Shown piece after piece: positions 42,701 to 48,655 of a stretch of 64,000 nt of DNA. Origin of the DNA: Scolanthus callimorphus (lineage: Eukaryota; Cnidaria; Anthozoa; Actiniaria; Edwardsiidae). Within the stretch, counting starts at the first letter, position 1; each line of letters begins with the position of its first letter. Location of the stretch: the NCBI GenBank assembly GCA_033964015.1, contig CM066914.1:33959492-34023491 (forward strand), written 5' to 3'. The notes below the pieces were generated by a model that had not been told where the DNA came from, ran no database searches, and saw only the letters and a list, made by a program, of their open reading frames with translations. A program made the position numbers and the translations under genes.

Positions 42701-44642
42701 GTCTGTTTGGTCATACAGTGAATATCGCCACCAAATGGAAAGCACTGGCATAGGTAATATATTGTTATTATTACAGTATTATTTTCTACCTGAAGCACAA
42801 TTTTAAAAGTCATATGACATTCTAAGTCAGCGCTTTGCGGGTTTCTCGGCGGTACGTGTCTGTTTACTCGAACTCGGCTATCTTCAAGTAGCTTTGTTCT
42901 CCTTTTTCATACCTATACATCTATACATTTGTACCTTATATCTGAAATATCTAAACCATATATCTGTACAAATACGTTCAGAGGGCACAACAATTTTGTT
43001 TTTGTTTTTGGGTGGTCACAACTGCTGATCGCGAGACAGTTACTTCATGATTCTCGATTTCGCAACCAGCGCACGTGGAACGTACATCTCATGATCATGA
43101 ACAACAACAACCAAAGTTGAGATTTATGTTAAACGCCGTGGAAAAATGGTGTTTTGCTGACGTTTCGAGCGCGTTAGCCCTTCGTCATGTCGAGCCTGTC
43201 GTCATGATCAGATCGGCTACATCACGACCTGCAGGTTTTTGTCCGTGATGTGATATAGTCTAACACCACCCTTTGCTTCTGGTCGACCAGGTCTTCGTAT
43301 CCATGTTAGTCGTGAGGCATATCTCCGTCTGATGGAACTTGGGGGTTTTCACATGGTAGAACGTGGGCAGGTCAAAATAAAGGTACGAAAATCCCACACG
43401 AAAATACCTTTTAATAATGTGTTCATCATTGTTGTTAATCATATGAAGGAGTTAGTACAGCTATGGACACGAGTTTGTATGAGTTTCAGAACGTTCCCAT
43501 GATACACTACAGGCTACAACAAACAGAACTGCCTCCCACAGGGTATAACGGAATTACACGTGGAAACATGATCGAGTAATAAATAAATGAAAAAACTTCA
43601 TTCCATATAAATAAATGGAGGTATTATTGGTCGCTCCACGCAATTATGTCTATATCCTAAACACAATGGCAATGTCCGCACGATTATTACAAAGACCGAT
43701 CGGGGGGTCCCTCCCGGGGTATTGGACTGATTTACGTGTCATCACGATGGTACTTCACGGCGCCATTTTCCAGGATCTCCGCCTTCCACTTTTTTCGCCT
43801 CTTTGAAATGTACACTTGTCCTAGTAAATTTGCTTGAATCTGCAAGAGCAAACGTGACAGCAATTAATTGTGATGATCAAGTTTTCGAGCACCAAGAGAC
43901 ATGAAAATCATCGTCTTACATTGGTTTAGAAAAATGATGGTAATCAAATTCAGCAAATCAAACAAACACACTTCGTACGTTGTCTGCACCATTCACGTGC
44001 CCAGAGCTCCCAGGCTTGTCACCTCGCCAAGGCTCCTCACCGGTGACAGCCATTTGATAGCCTTCGCTGATTGGCTGATTTTGCCAACGTTACGCAGAAG
44101 AAACTTCCTTCTCTCAATGGCTCTGTATCAGATCTCGCGCATGCGCCAATTGCTGTCACCAGATCCTCCCCTGTGAAGTGACGAGCCGCCGGGCTCTGGA
44201 TACGCAGCGGCCTGCATATGATTGCAATTTTCGTTTACAACGTAGCCTGCGAACGCCTACACCTTCTAGCGCTCGTCAAAAGACTCGCAGAAGCGTCTGT
44301 TCGTGATCAGTATGGAATGTTTGGTTTCAGCGCGCAGACGCCACTGTGGGAGTCTCTTTCACACCGCTAACTGGTGTCGGCTTTTGCAGGCTAGTTTACA
44401 ACGCAAATGGCGAATTTCGTCAATTATTTTATACGCGCACTGAGCATATTTTTCAATATTTGCCAATATACAGTTACACAACGTTCCAGCCTTACCATCT
44501 TGTTCTTTGTTTTCAGCGCCGTGGAATGGTTACCACGTATTGGCTGGTAGGAAAAGATGGCTTTAACAAGCCCCTTCCAGACCCTGACCCGGATATTACC
44601 GAACCAGTGTTTGAGACTTTAGATGTGTACTATGCTAGCTAG
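13620..44642 (+). CDS. Receptor-type (membrane) guanylate cyclase, natriuretic peptide receptor-like, 21 exons
   Basis: Exons: 13620-14301, 15510-15811, 15929-16064, 16929-17060, 24395-24493, 24857-24938, 25747-25888, 28174-28308, 28929-29006, 29792-29896, 31180-31251, 33430-33592, 34572-34725, 36253-36430, 37925-38067, 39344-39467, 39959-40027, 41367-41541, 42656-42753, 43291-43382, 44517-44642. Phases match throughout except at five single-base breaks in exons 13-19. Allowing for these the product is about 1094 aa, the usual length for GC-A/GC-B. It should make cGMP at the plasma membrane in response to an extracellular ligand. Order: signal peptide, ANF-receptor ligand-binding region, one transmembrane helix, kinase homology domain, coiled hinge and class III cyclase. 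Which receptor subtype it is cannot be told from sequence alone, so no symbol is given. The 5' edge of exon 8 is the least certain. Confidence 0.93.
16062..16305 (+). repeat. 29-30 bp minisatellite that starts on the exon 3 donor site
   Basis: About eight units of AAGGTGGGTCCAGTATGGGA + TTGTCTAGC follow one another directly from the exon 3/intron 3 boundary. The first unit holds the true donor CAAG|GTGGGT, and later units repeat AAGGTGGGT-like sequence, so most are potential decoy donors. Confidence 0.85.
16440..16800. repeat. Degenerate repeats with CCCCTA..AGGTACC units and an inverted repeat
   Basis: Four loose units of ACCCCTAAAAGGTACCA lie at about 16455-16622. CGAAATATGGTGGCA (about 16634) is mirrored by TGCCGCCATATTTCG (about 16760), and AGCCTCGTGTTCACGTGG-like and CATGAATGAAAGGCTAGCC segments lie between. 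This looks like a decayed foldback element inside cyclase intron 3. Confidence 0.5.
17283..17632. repeat. Minisatellite with AGCCCATCAACAGGAGCC core
   Basis: About eight units of 25 to 54 bp share GGGAGCCCATCAACAGGAGCC; many add CACCTAGTTGTGGGCGTCCG. The core is the reverse complement of the core in the array at 17740-18960, so the two arrays are inverted relatives separated by about 100 bp. Open frames here are repeat artefacts. Confidence 0.8.
17740..18958. repeat. Minisatellite of about 60-68 bp units with GCTCCTGTTGATGGGCTCCT core
   Basis: About 17 units contain CTACTCCTGTGCATATGGCT, AGACCTAGTGGAGTAGATGG and GCTCCTGTTGATGGGCTCCT. A sub-block (about 18010-18640) has a shortened GTTGATTGCTCCTGATTCC form. 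A small hAT-like element (18727-18870) and a 5.3-kb element (18965-24287) are inserted in it; the last partial unit resumes at 24294-24365. Confidence 0.85.
18727..18870. mobile_element. 144-bp hAT-like MITE with 5-bp target duplication
   Basis: The ends CAGGGACGGATTTAGG and CCTGGATCCGCCCCTG are inverted copies. TGGAG flanks both sides (18722-18726, 18871-18875), and neighbouring minisatellite units (CTAGTGGAGTAGATGG) show the uninterrupted site. The CAGGGGCGGATCC terminus and 5-bp duplication fit a hAT subgroup; the full copy at 54980-55143 agrees. Confidence 0.8.
19322..20009 (+). pseudogene. N-terminal coding part of the 5.3-kb element: acidic Ser/Glu then basic Lys/Arg protein
   Basis: An ATG at 19322 opens a 77-residue frame: Ser/Thr/Glu-rich ([20 protein letters not shown]), then strongly basic ([18 protein letters not shown]), which looks like a nuclear localisation signal. 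A second, overlapping frame at about 19563-19815 carries another basic segment ([17 protein letters not shown]) after a [16 protein letters not shown] stretch. Whether these were joined by splicing or by a lost frame cannot be told. A repeated GCATCTCCGTG/GCATCG tract lies between them. Confidence 0.5.
21055..21540 (+). pseudogene. Zinc-finger segment of the 5.3-kb element, frameshifted
   Basis: The first frame (21055-21336) encodes [16 protein letters not shown] followed by CPFCCSDI, a 20-residue spacer, and LWQHIKSSH: a C-x2-C...H-x4-H finger like BED or C2H2 types seen in transposases. After a shift near 21331 the text continues in another frame ([20 protein letters not shown]...) to a TAA at 21538. 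Translation then resumes in the same frame into the next segment. The stop and shift suggest decay or unrecognised introns. Confidence 0.6.
21541..24048 (+). pseudogene. Large C-terminal coding part of the 5.3-kb element with NHL/beta-propeller-like repeats
   Basis: The main frame runs 21541-22905 and the track of coding shifts near 22870, 23120, 23370 and again after 23540, ending at 24048. Repeated blade-like segments are visible: [72 protein letters not shown] and [19 protein letters not shown]. These resemble NHL or SMP-30-type propeller blades. Downstream come [24 protein letters not shown] and [15 protein letters not shown]. No DDE triad could be assigned by eye. The frame changes look like decay of a single long protein of roughly 800 residues. 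Confidence 0.6.
24857..36430 (+). CDS. Cyclase receptor exons 6-14: transmembrane helix and kinase homology domain
   Basis: Exon 6 encodes a single membrane helix ([17 protein letters not shown]). Exon 7 starts the cytoplasmic KLRYETDL...WKIKYDDI segment. The kinase-like fold keeps the VAIK lysine (exon 9, about residue 577). The HRD loop is replaced by HGCLTSSKC and DFG by DWG (exon 12), as expected for the catalytically dead, ATP-sensing domain of this receptor family. Exon 13 gives WCAPEH and [13 protein letters not shown]; exon 14 gives [12 protein letters not shown]. Exon 13 has one extra base relative to its own tandem copies, which breaks the frame. Confidence 0.9.
26420..26512. mobile_element. 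Foldback remnant in cyclase intron 7
   Basis: GCATGATAGTGAGATTTGTCAAC (about 26426) is mirrored by its complement at about 26483-26505, with a small CGAGTTAGTGTTATAACAC core. The surrounding 25950-26600 includes CAATCAG-type motifs common in this window's repeats. Confidence 0.55.
27126..27240. mobile_element. Palindromic element, AACAATTATTCGCC family
   Basis: AACAATTATTCGCCGACGGC and GTGATTATCGTAGAATATTT are mirrored by AAATATTCTACGATAATCAC and GCGAATAATTGTT. It directly abuts a second inverted-repeat unit (27237-27645). Similar AACAATTATTC palindromes lie at 63055-63160, so this is a dispersed family. Confidence 0.6.
27237..27645. mobile_element. MITE with TTTTAGTATAATTTTGCCAG ends
   Basis: The left end TTTTAGTATAATTTTGCCAG + TAAATAT is mirrored at 27617-27645. 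The interior is AT-rich with a GCCAATCAGCGCGC motif near the right end. A fragment (GTTTTAGTATAATTGCACAAG) recurs near 52010. No protein coding potential is recognised. Confidence 0.6.
28325..28556. repeat. Minisatellite of GTGCGGAATATAGCGCTCTT units
   Basis: About four units of 50-60 bp built from GTGCGGAATATAG and GTGCGGAATGCTAGT follow the exon 8 donor by about 17 bases. They produce a spurious serine/tyrosine-rich frame on the minus strand. Confidence 0.7.
28600..28800. repeat. Inverted/direct repeats of TTGTAATAACAACCGGATTT
   Basis: Three TTGTAATAA-CCGGATTT units (28619-28665) are answered by three ATTACAAATCC-type units in opposite orientation (28687-28790). This is a foldback arrangement in cyclase intron 8. 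Confidence 0.55.
29040..29290. repeat. Minisatellite of GGGTGGGTGGTCAAAGTAGAG units and A20 run
   Basis: Four to five 35-36 bp units with GAGCTTGGAATTCCAGGGTG follow the exon 9 donor by about 70 bp, ending in a run of about 20 A. Related single units occur at 8990-9065, and the GGAATTCC motif is shared with the C-rich block at 7200-7490. Confidence 0.75.
30237..30468. mobile_element. 232-bp MITE, TAGGCCATTTGCACTAACT family
   Basis: The ends AATAGGCCATTTGCACTAAC and GTTAGTGCAAATGGCCTATT are inverted, followed inward by GGTCACGTGACCCA on both sides. A TA duplication is likely but ambiguous because the TIR itself begins TA. A diverged second copy lies in helicase intron 4 (6781-6998). Confidence 0.75.
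30485..30620. mobile_element. Foldback remnant with TCATCTCCAGTGTAAGAAC arms
   Basis: TCATCTCCAGTGTAAGAAC at about 30487 is mirrored by GTTCTTACACTGGAGATGA at about 30592-30610. The centre includes CAAACAAAGAACG. It adjoins the MITE ending at 30468. Confidence 0.55.
31377..31563. mobile_element. hAT-like MITE with G26 run
   Basis: The left end CAGCGGCGTAGCCAGGAATT and right end CCTGGTACGCCCTGCTG are inverted. A run of 26 G (31411-31436) lies near the left end, and the inner AAATTTTCAAATTTCCTCCAGCAAAT matches the interior of the elements at 18727 and 39610. No clear target duplication is seen. Confidence 0.55.
32148..33428 (+). repeat. 1.28-kb minisatellite ending in the exon 12 acceptor
   Basis: Around 45 units of 26-30 bp alternate between CACTTATTGGTGTTTGTATA/TTTTTCCCAT and CACTTTTTGGTGTGAATT/TCCCCCCT forms. 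The last unit reads CACTTATTGGTGTTTGTAG and its AG is the splice acceptor of exon 12 (33430). The open frames through it, rich in [12 protein letters not shown] repeats, are artefacts. Confidence 0.9.
34326..34362 (+). ncRNA. Hammerhead-ribozyme-like motif (Penelope-type), degraded
   Basis: GCGATGAAGGGCTAACGCTT followed by GAAACGTC resembles the catalytic core of type I hammerheads in Penelope-like retroelements: CUGANGA, a GGGC-UAAC-GCYY stem II hairpin and GAAAC. The first box deviates (GCGATGA), so it is probably inactive. A better copy is on the minus strand at 43156-43200. Confidence 0.35.
34627..35245 (+). repeat. Tandem copies (about four and a half) of the 3' half of cyclase exon 13 with its donor
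   Basis: Units of about 145-158 bp begin at about 34627, 34786, 34931 and 35079, with a stub at 35226. Each contains about 100 bp of exon (CAGAAAGGGGACGTGTACAG through GAGCGGGTTAGAGGAGAGG), the donor GGGTAAGTGG and a G-rich spacer of 10-20 G. Copies 2-4 read AATGAGTCAG; copy 1, attached to the true exon, reads AATGAGGTCAG, one G longer. Copies are nearly identical, so the expansion is recent or an assembly artefact. Confidence 0.85.
35282..35615. repeat. 48-bp minisatellite, seven units
   Basis: Units of ATTCCATGTGCTGCTTAAAG/CGCCGTCTACACGAGCAATT/TTCATCCA repeat seven times with almost no variation. The GTCTACACGAGCAATTTT part is mirrored by TTCTCGTGTAGACCG at about 35694-35708. The array may therefore be an amplified terminal repeat of a foldback element reaching to about 35940. 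Four overlapping open frames here are artefacts. Confidence 0.85.
36464..36645. mobile_element. Foldback element, GGAATTTCTCC/CCATCCATGG arms
   Basis: ACAGGGAATTTCTCCAAGAA plus ACCCATCCATGG and AGCTGAATT are mirrored by AATTCAGCTTTTCCCATGGA, TGGGTTTCTGCAGAAATTTC and CTGTGT. Inner arms AATGGGAAGTGTTCGGA and TCCGAACACTTCCCAT also pair. It starts about 35 bp after the exon 14 donor. Confidence 0.65.
37044..37395. mobile_element. MITE with CACACGATTGCGTTTGAAAACG-like ends
   Basis: CACACGATTGCGTTT at 37041 and AAACGTAATCGTGTTGACGGG at 37367-37387 are inverted. The interior holds several GTGTGGACG/AAAACGAT motifs and TGACGTCA. A relative with GTGTGGACGGG motifs lies at 33930-34305. Ends are approximate. 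Confidence 0.5.
37496..37682. mobile_element. Foldback element, TTACATGGCCGC family, copy 1
   Basis: ATACGAATTTTATCTTCG and TTATCTCACGAGTGAG are mirrored by CTCGTTCG..GAGTGAGATAA and GAAGATAAAATTCGTAT; the outer ends are TATATAGAGGATATTACATG and CATGTAATGTTCTG..TATATA. Copies 2 and 3 of the same design are at 40411-40570 and 40757-40855. Confidence 0.65.
37925..44642 (+). CDS. Cyclase receptor exons 15-21: coiled hinge and guanylate cyclase domain
   Basis: Exon 15 encodes the dimerising hinge ([11 protein letters not shown], then [18 protein letters not shown], then LLYRLLP) in three different frames. Exon 16 has [11 protein letters not shown] with the first metal-binding Asp; exon 18 has [13 protein letters not shown] with the guanine-selecting Glu and the second metal Asp; exon 19 has MPRYCLFG with the guanine-selecting Cys and TVN with the catalytic Asn. 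Exon 20 is [13 protein letters not shown]...GGF...RG.VKIK, exon 21 [12 protein letters not shown] and the stop. Relative to GC-A, D in GDTVN is H here, and the transition-state Arg of ASRMES appears as Lys (ATKMES). That Lys codon lies at a frame break and could be affected. Confidence 0.9.
38395..38468. mobile_element. Solo right end related to the 5.3-kb element
   Basis: The sequence ends GTCTGTTATAGAGGGGTGT, matching the GTCTGTTACAGAGGGGTGT end of the 18965-24287 element. Inside it, the recurrent motif is GGGTAG/GGGTCGG, GGTGGGTC, in place of the CCTGGTGA motif. No left end is seen nearby, so it is a truncated or partly deleted relative. Confidence 0.55.
38640..38995. repeat. Degenerate tandem repeat, CAAGGGCATCTCTCAAAA units
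   Basis: Five to six loose units combine AAGGGCATCTCTCACAAAAC, CGTTAAATTTTAACTTGTCG and CTGTTCAGG. Unit lengths vary from about 55 to 75 bp. Located in cyclase intron 15. Confidence 0.6.
39605..39757. mobile_element. hAT-like MITE fragment with C28 run
   Basis: CAGGGGCGGTTCCTTTTCCG at the left and TTCCTGGATCCGC toward the right match the CAGGGGCGGATCC family at 18727 and 54980. A run of 28 C (39726-39753) replaces or extends the right end. Confidence 0.5.
40074..40650 (+). pseudogene. Non-LTR retrotransposon 3'-end relic (CR1/L2-like) in cyclase intron 17
   Basis: Translation around 40081-40170 gives [18 protein letters not shown], which matches the reverse-transcriptase C-terminal signature common to many LINEs (YSGAxLWNSLP). 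The 3' end is probably at 40625-40650, where AATAAA is followed by a short ATGT tandem repeat. A foldback element (40411-40570) is inserted in its 3' region. Reverse transcriptase proper is absent. Confidence 0.65.
40411..40570. mobile_element. Foldback element, TTACATGGCCGC family, copy 2
   Basis: ATTACACGGTGGCTTGGAGA and ATGAGTTTTATTTTCTCG are mirrored by CGAAAATAAAACTCAT and CTTCGCGCCACCGTGTAAT, around an AATATTTTACTCATTCGCTG core. Same architecture as the copy at 37496, different arm sequence. Confidence 0.65.
40757..40855. mobile_element. Foldback element, short copy 3
   Basis: AGAATAATACATGGTCGC and GATCACTCGTGAGATATC are mirrored in part by GCGCGCCCATGTATTATTCT. The centre is mostly lost. 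Confidence 0.5.
41160..41285. mobile_element. Foldback element with GATCACGTGGCATTCCCATG arms
   Basis: CCCATTTCAGATCACGTGGC and ATTCCCATGAGTATTCTTTC are mirrored at 41240-41284 (AGAATACTCATGGGAATGAC, ACGTGATCTGAAATGGG). It lies in cyclase intron 17, 80 bp before the exon 18 acceptor. Confidence 0.6.
42161..42460. mobile_element. 300-bp Mutator-like foldback MITE with 9-bp target duplication
   Basis: Arms of about 110 bp open CAACCTCGTTCCCAGGGTCC and close in the complement ending GGGAACGAAGTTG. TGGTAGCGT flanks both ends exactly (42152-42160, 42461-42469). Long inverted arms with a 9-bp duplication are the hallmark of Mutator-like elements. It lies in cyclase intron 18. Confidence 0.8.
43156..43200 (-). 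ncRNA. Hammerhead-ribozyme-like motif (Penelope-type)
   Basis: Read on the minus strand: CATGACGAAGGGCTAACGCG then CTCGAAACGTCAGC. UGACGA matches the CUGANGA box except for its first base, GGGCUAACGCGCUC can form stem II, and GAAAC is intact. This arrangement is known for the hammerheads of Penelope-like retroelements, widespread in cnidarians. Helices I and III were not resolved, and no reverse transcriptase is adjacent, so this is a remnant. Confidence 0.45.
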
Positions 44643-46500
44643 ACTTTACATAACTGTCTTGGGAGACACTTACAAAGGTTGGACGTATCTTGTCTATCCA
44701 CAATCTATCGATGCCACTCGGCAAATCAACCTGAGATTGAGATGTTCCAATTGATGTACCCCTATGGAAATTCCAAGGCTCCTTGGAATTTCCTGTAGAA
44801 ATTCAGGATTACAACAAAAGGCCCTATGGAATTTCCAAGGTCATAAACAACGACCCGTATGGAAATTCCAGGTTCCTCGATAGGGGGTAGCAAAAATGAA
44901 ATGGAACTCTGCCCATTAGTAAATGTGCCACCTTAGAGGCAGAGCTCGATATCGTATTTTAAATAAAGTTATGCAGATAAACTGGCTAAAATCTCAGTAA
45001 CACTGGCAATTAGGTGATGAGTGAAACGGGCAAACAGCTTGCAGCCGGACCTCCTCTGACATGACAAATGACGATGGCCTTTATTTGCACTCCCATAGTA
45101 TAGAAAAAATACAAATTATCATTTTTTTGTTCTTTTTATACATATTTATGATTTGTGAGATTATTATTAATAAAATTATATTAATGTTAGAGTGCTATCC
45201 AAAATAACCATAGGGGCTAGAAACTGGGCAGCAAGAAAATTTATAGCTCTGTCAGTATATTACATTAATGCAGACAGTTATATTAATGTTAGAGGACATT
45301 GCATGACCACAACCTTCCACCTTTGCAGTTTTTACTAGACAAGGGCTCACAGAGCGGGCCACAGAATCAATGTCTTCTGCGTTTAGGTGTCACGACTAGA
45401 TCCAATTTTACCGTATGTATGTATGTAGGCTGCTGTTACTTTTGTAAGGTTTGTCTATTAATCATTTCGGTAAATGTGTCCGATGGGCATGACATATTTA
45501 ACAAATGTCTTCTGATTTTCCGTGGTATGTCCTCTTATATACCACGGAATGACGTAATAAAGTGGTCCAAAGGTTGTGGACTCACGAGCCGCTTTATTGG
45601 GTGTTTACAATTATGTAACCATGGCTGAGAGCCAATCAGAATTCGAGTGCGTTGTGGTATAACGTTTTGTAGCCCATAAACGTCTATGCGAATCAGGAGG
45701 CTTTACTGTAAAATGGGTAAACTCAATCTATTTACATCTCACGGAATATCGATCCATCTATATGTAGACATAGAACGGAAGCCATTGTACTATTTTAAAA
45801 GTTTCTTGGCACAGTCGACCAAGACAACAAACAGATCATAACATTGAACACACCTATCGGATACATTAAGGTTGACTGGCTGGCATCTAGTGCAGTAACA
45901 TGACATACAGTATAAATAGTACGGTGCATGTGTTGTAAATAGGGAAAGTGCTAGATATTGAATGTTGACGTCACGTACAATAAACTCACATTATCAGATG
46001 TGATTCCTGTGAAGTAATTTAAGGGTATACAAGACATACCTGTTAAATGCTCTCCCTGTCCTGAAGGTTACTGAAGCTTACAGTGAGAATAGATGGTCAG
46101 GCGCGTAGCTACCTGTACGCCAATACGCATTTGCGTACCTCGTGGAGCCATTAAATATACAGCGCAAAATGGGAGTTGAATTATAAAAACAATGCTGTGG
46201 CAGCGTACCTCGTAAAAATCTCTTGCTACGCGGCTTGATGGTCGATAGTCCAATGAATACTATCGGGAAGTACCGTGGTTGGCTCACTGTTACGCGTTGA
46301 CCTCTCACCGGTTTGATACGTGAACTACTCCCGGCCGGGCAGGGTCGTGGTCGAAACTGGTTCATATTGTGCATTGAATTTTGTTCTACTGTGTTTCACT
46401 TCATTCGGATGAGCCATAAGCAGAGTCCCATTTCGCCTTCAAACCTACCTAGTTTCAGGGCAGTTTCATATGTGATATGATATGATCAAATAAAAAAAAA
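44643..46500. other. Region downstream of the cyclase gene, no gene seen
   Basis: It must include the cyclase 3' untranslated region. AATAAA occurs at about 45167 after an AT-rich tract and again at about 45977. At 44755-44890 there are four GGAATTTCC-type units, as in the C-rich block at 7200. An inverted ATACCACGGAAT pair (about 45520-45550) is a small hairpin. Reading frames are short and unrecognised. Confidence 0.5.
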
Positions 46501-46671
46501 CATTCTTGTTCCCAGAGCTCTCCGGCTCGTCTCCTCGCGGGGGAGGCTCTGGTGATAGCCACTGACGTATGCGCGAGATTTGACACAGAGCCGCTGTGAG
46601 AAAGAACTTTCTACGCATGCCCGAACGTTCAGCAGTCGGCAAAGACCCGGGGAGCTCTGGGAACGAGAATG
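46501..46671. mobile_element. Foldback element, TTGTTCCCAGAGCTCT family
   Basis: CATTCTTGTTCCCAGAGCTC and GAGCTCTGGGAACGAGAATG are the inverted ends. A diverged single relative (CCCAGAGCTCCCAGGCTTGT) lies at 44000-44190 in cyclase intron 20. No target duplication is evident. Confidence 0.6.
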
Positions 46672-47296
46672 ACACACAACACCAGAGTAGGACAAAACAA
46701 TTATTCTGAGCCACCTTTACACAGATTAAAGGACAAAAGTACGAGAAGTTGTTATGTTTACGGTGCTTATGGTGCAGAACAGACAACCTACATAGATAAA
46801 TTAACTATGGACATGATAGTTATCTCCTGACAGGGGAGGCGTCATGTACCACGAAGTATACGCTTTTGGCATCAAACAATCAATCGTTTAAATGGGGAAT
46901 GTTGTACTTATAGGCCCAAGAACAGACCCCATAGGAATCCCAAAGCGAGAAATTTGACAATGCTGTTTACTATTAAATCTCTTTATTGTATTTTCAATTT
47001 ATTTATCAAATATTACTATTAATACAACGCTACAGAAAATACAGCCAATCAGAATGCAGGTATGGCGTTGTACATTCAGCGGTATTCCACTCAACCTTCT
47101 CATCATGCACTGCATTTACGTTAAACGTTGCCTTTTATTTTCTGTAGCGTGGTATAAAATAGTTATACAATGAATTATGCGCCATATTGCAGAATATCCC
47201 ACTTGTCACTTGTATTTTATTAGCATACACACTCGCCTGAAGGCTCGTGTGTATACCAGAAAATAATACATGTGACGCGTGGGCATATTCCGCAGT

Positions 47297-48621
47297 AGAC
47301 CTTTCCGATTTAGCGGAATATAGGCGGAATTGGCATTTAGTATTCCGCGGCTATATCCGTGTATCCTGCTGCGATTTCACATTGAAATGTGGTCTGGATT
47401 TATATCCAAATCGAGAGCTCTGTAACCTCTTTCTCTTGATAGTTTTATATTTCATTTCTGGAAATGGTAAGAGGGCCACTGTTTCAAAACAACGTGCAGG
47501 CCCGGCTGGTCACGCTGGTGTGAAAGCTTTTCCCTGAGAGTCGGGCCTATTAAGAGGTACAAGTTTTCCTAAGAATGGTTCAAAACAAACTTTTTCTTTA
47601 GATAATGAAGACAGAAAGTGTGTTTTGCGAGCCTTAAAATTGATCATGTTTTTTTGCCCTAGAATAATTTACCATCTTCTGTTGTCTTTACAAAATTGGC
47701 GTAAACATCTCTCGCTAAGCTTACCGAGTTACGATGTCTTTGCGAAGTTTGAGATAGGAATCGCACTTATAGAATTGAAAATCGCTTATTAGCCGGATTC
47801 ATGGGGTTAAATGGCCTATTTTTTTAGTTTAATTTCCTGTTATTTCTTTTAATTTAATTTTCTCCGCTTGTTCCTCCTGGCTCGTGTGCCAAGTGAAAAA
47901 GACTTGAACACGTGCTATTGTGCATTGCGTAAATTTTGAGAGAAATTCAATGATTAAAAAAAAATACCGTATTAGTTCACATTTGCATTTTACTAGTTTA
48001 TGGTTCTCAATATCGTTCTGTTTATTGCAAAATATGTTTTTCAGAGACAACAGGGATGCGAATTCGGAGCATTTTTCCAAACCGGGAGATAAGATATTCA
48101 TAAAAACAGGTTGGATAGATTTAATTACCCGCTTCAAAATTAAATCAAAACCACAAACTTTATTTATCTTCTCAGCTTCTCTTTTTACGGAAATCTTTTT
48201 ATCTATGACAAAATTGTTCAAATTAAAGAGCTGGCGGTAATTCAGTTTTGACCATTTTGTCTAGAGACTGAAGAACTAAACGTGCAGGCAACAATGTTGC
48301 AGCAACAAACAAATGCTTCTGAACCTCATCAGAACATCTTTGTTGTGGGCAACAATGTTTCTCCAATAACCACTTCTAGCTACATTGTTGCCATGTTTAG
48401 CGCGGAAAAGGCAACATTTTTCGTTGTTCACACTGCCTCGTTGAGCAAGGGCTTATAAACCTGCAAAAGCATAGGGATGGTTTCTTTTAGAGATATGCGC
48501 GCAAATTCCGCGGCTAGCTATCCAGCCCCAACAAGTTTTTCGAACCTGTTAGGGAGTAGTCATTATTTATTTGTAGGGGGGTTGGTAAATGGGAGAAACC
48601 AACTGCTGAAACTTTTTACTC

Positions 48622-48655
<34 letters not shown>

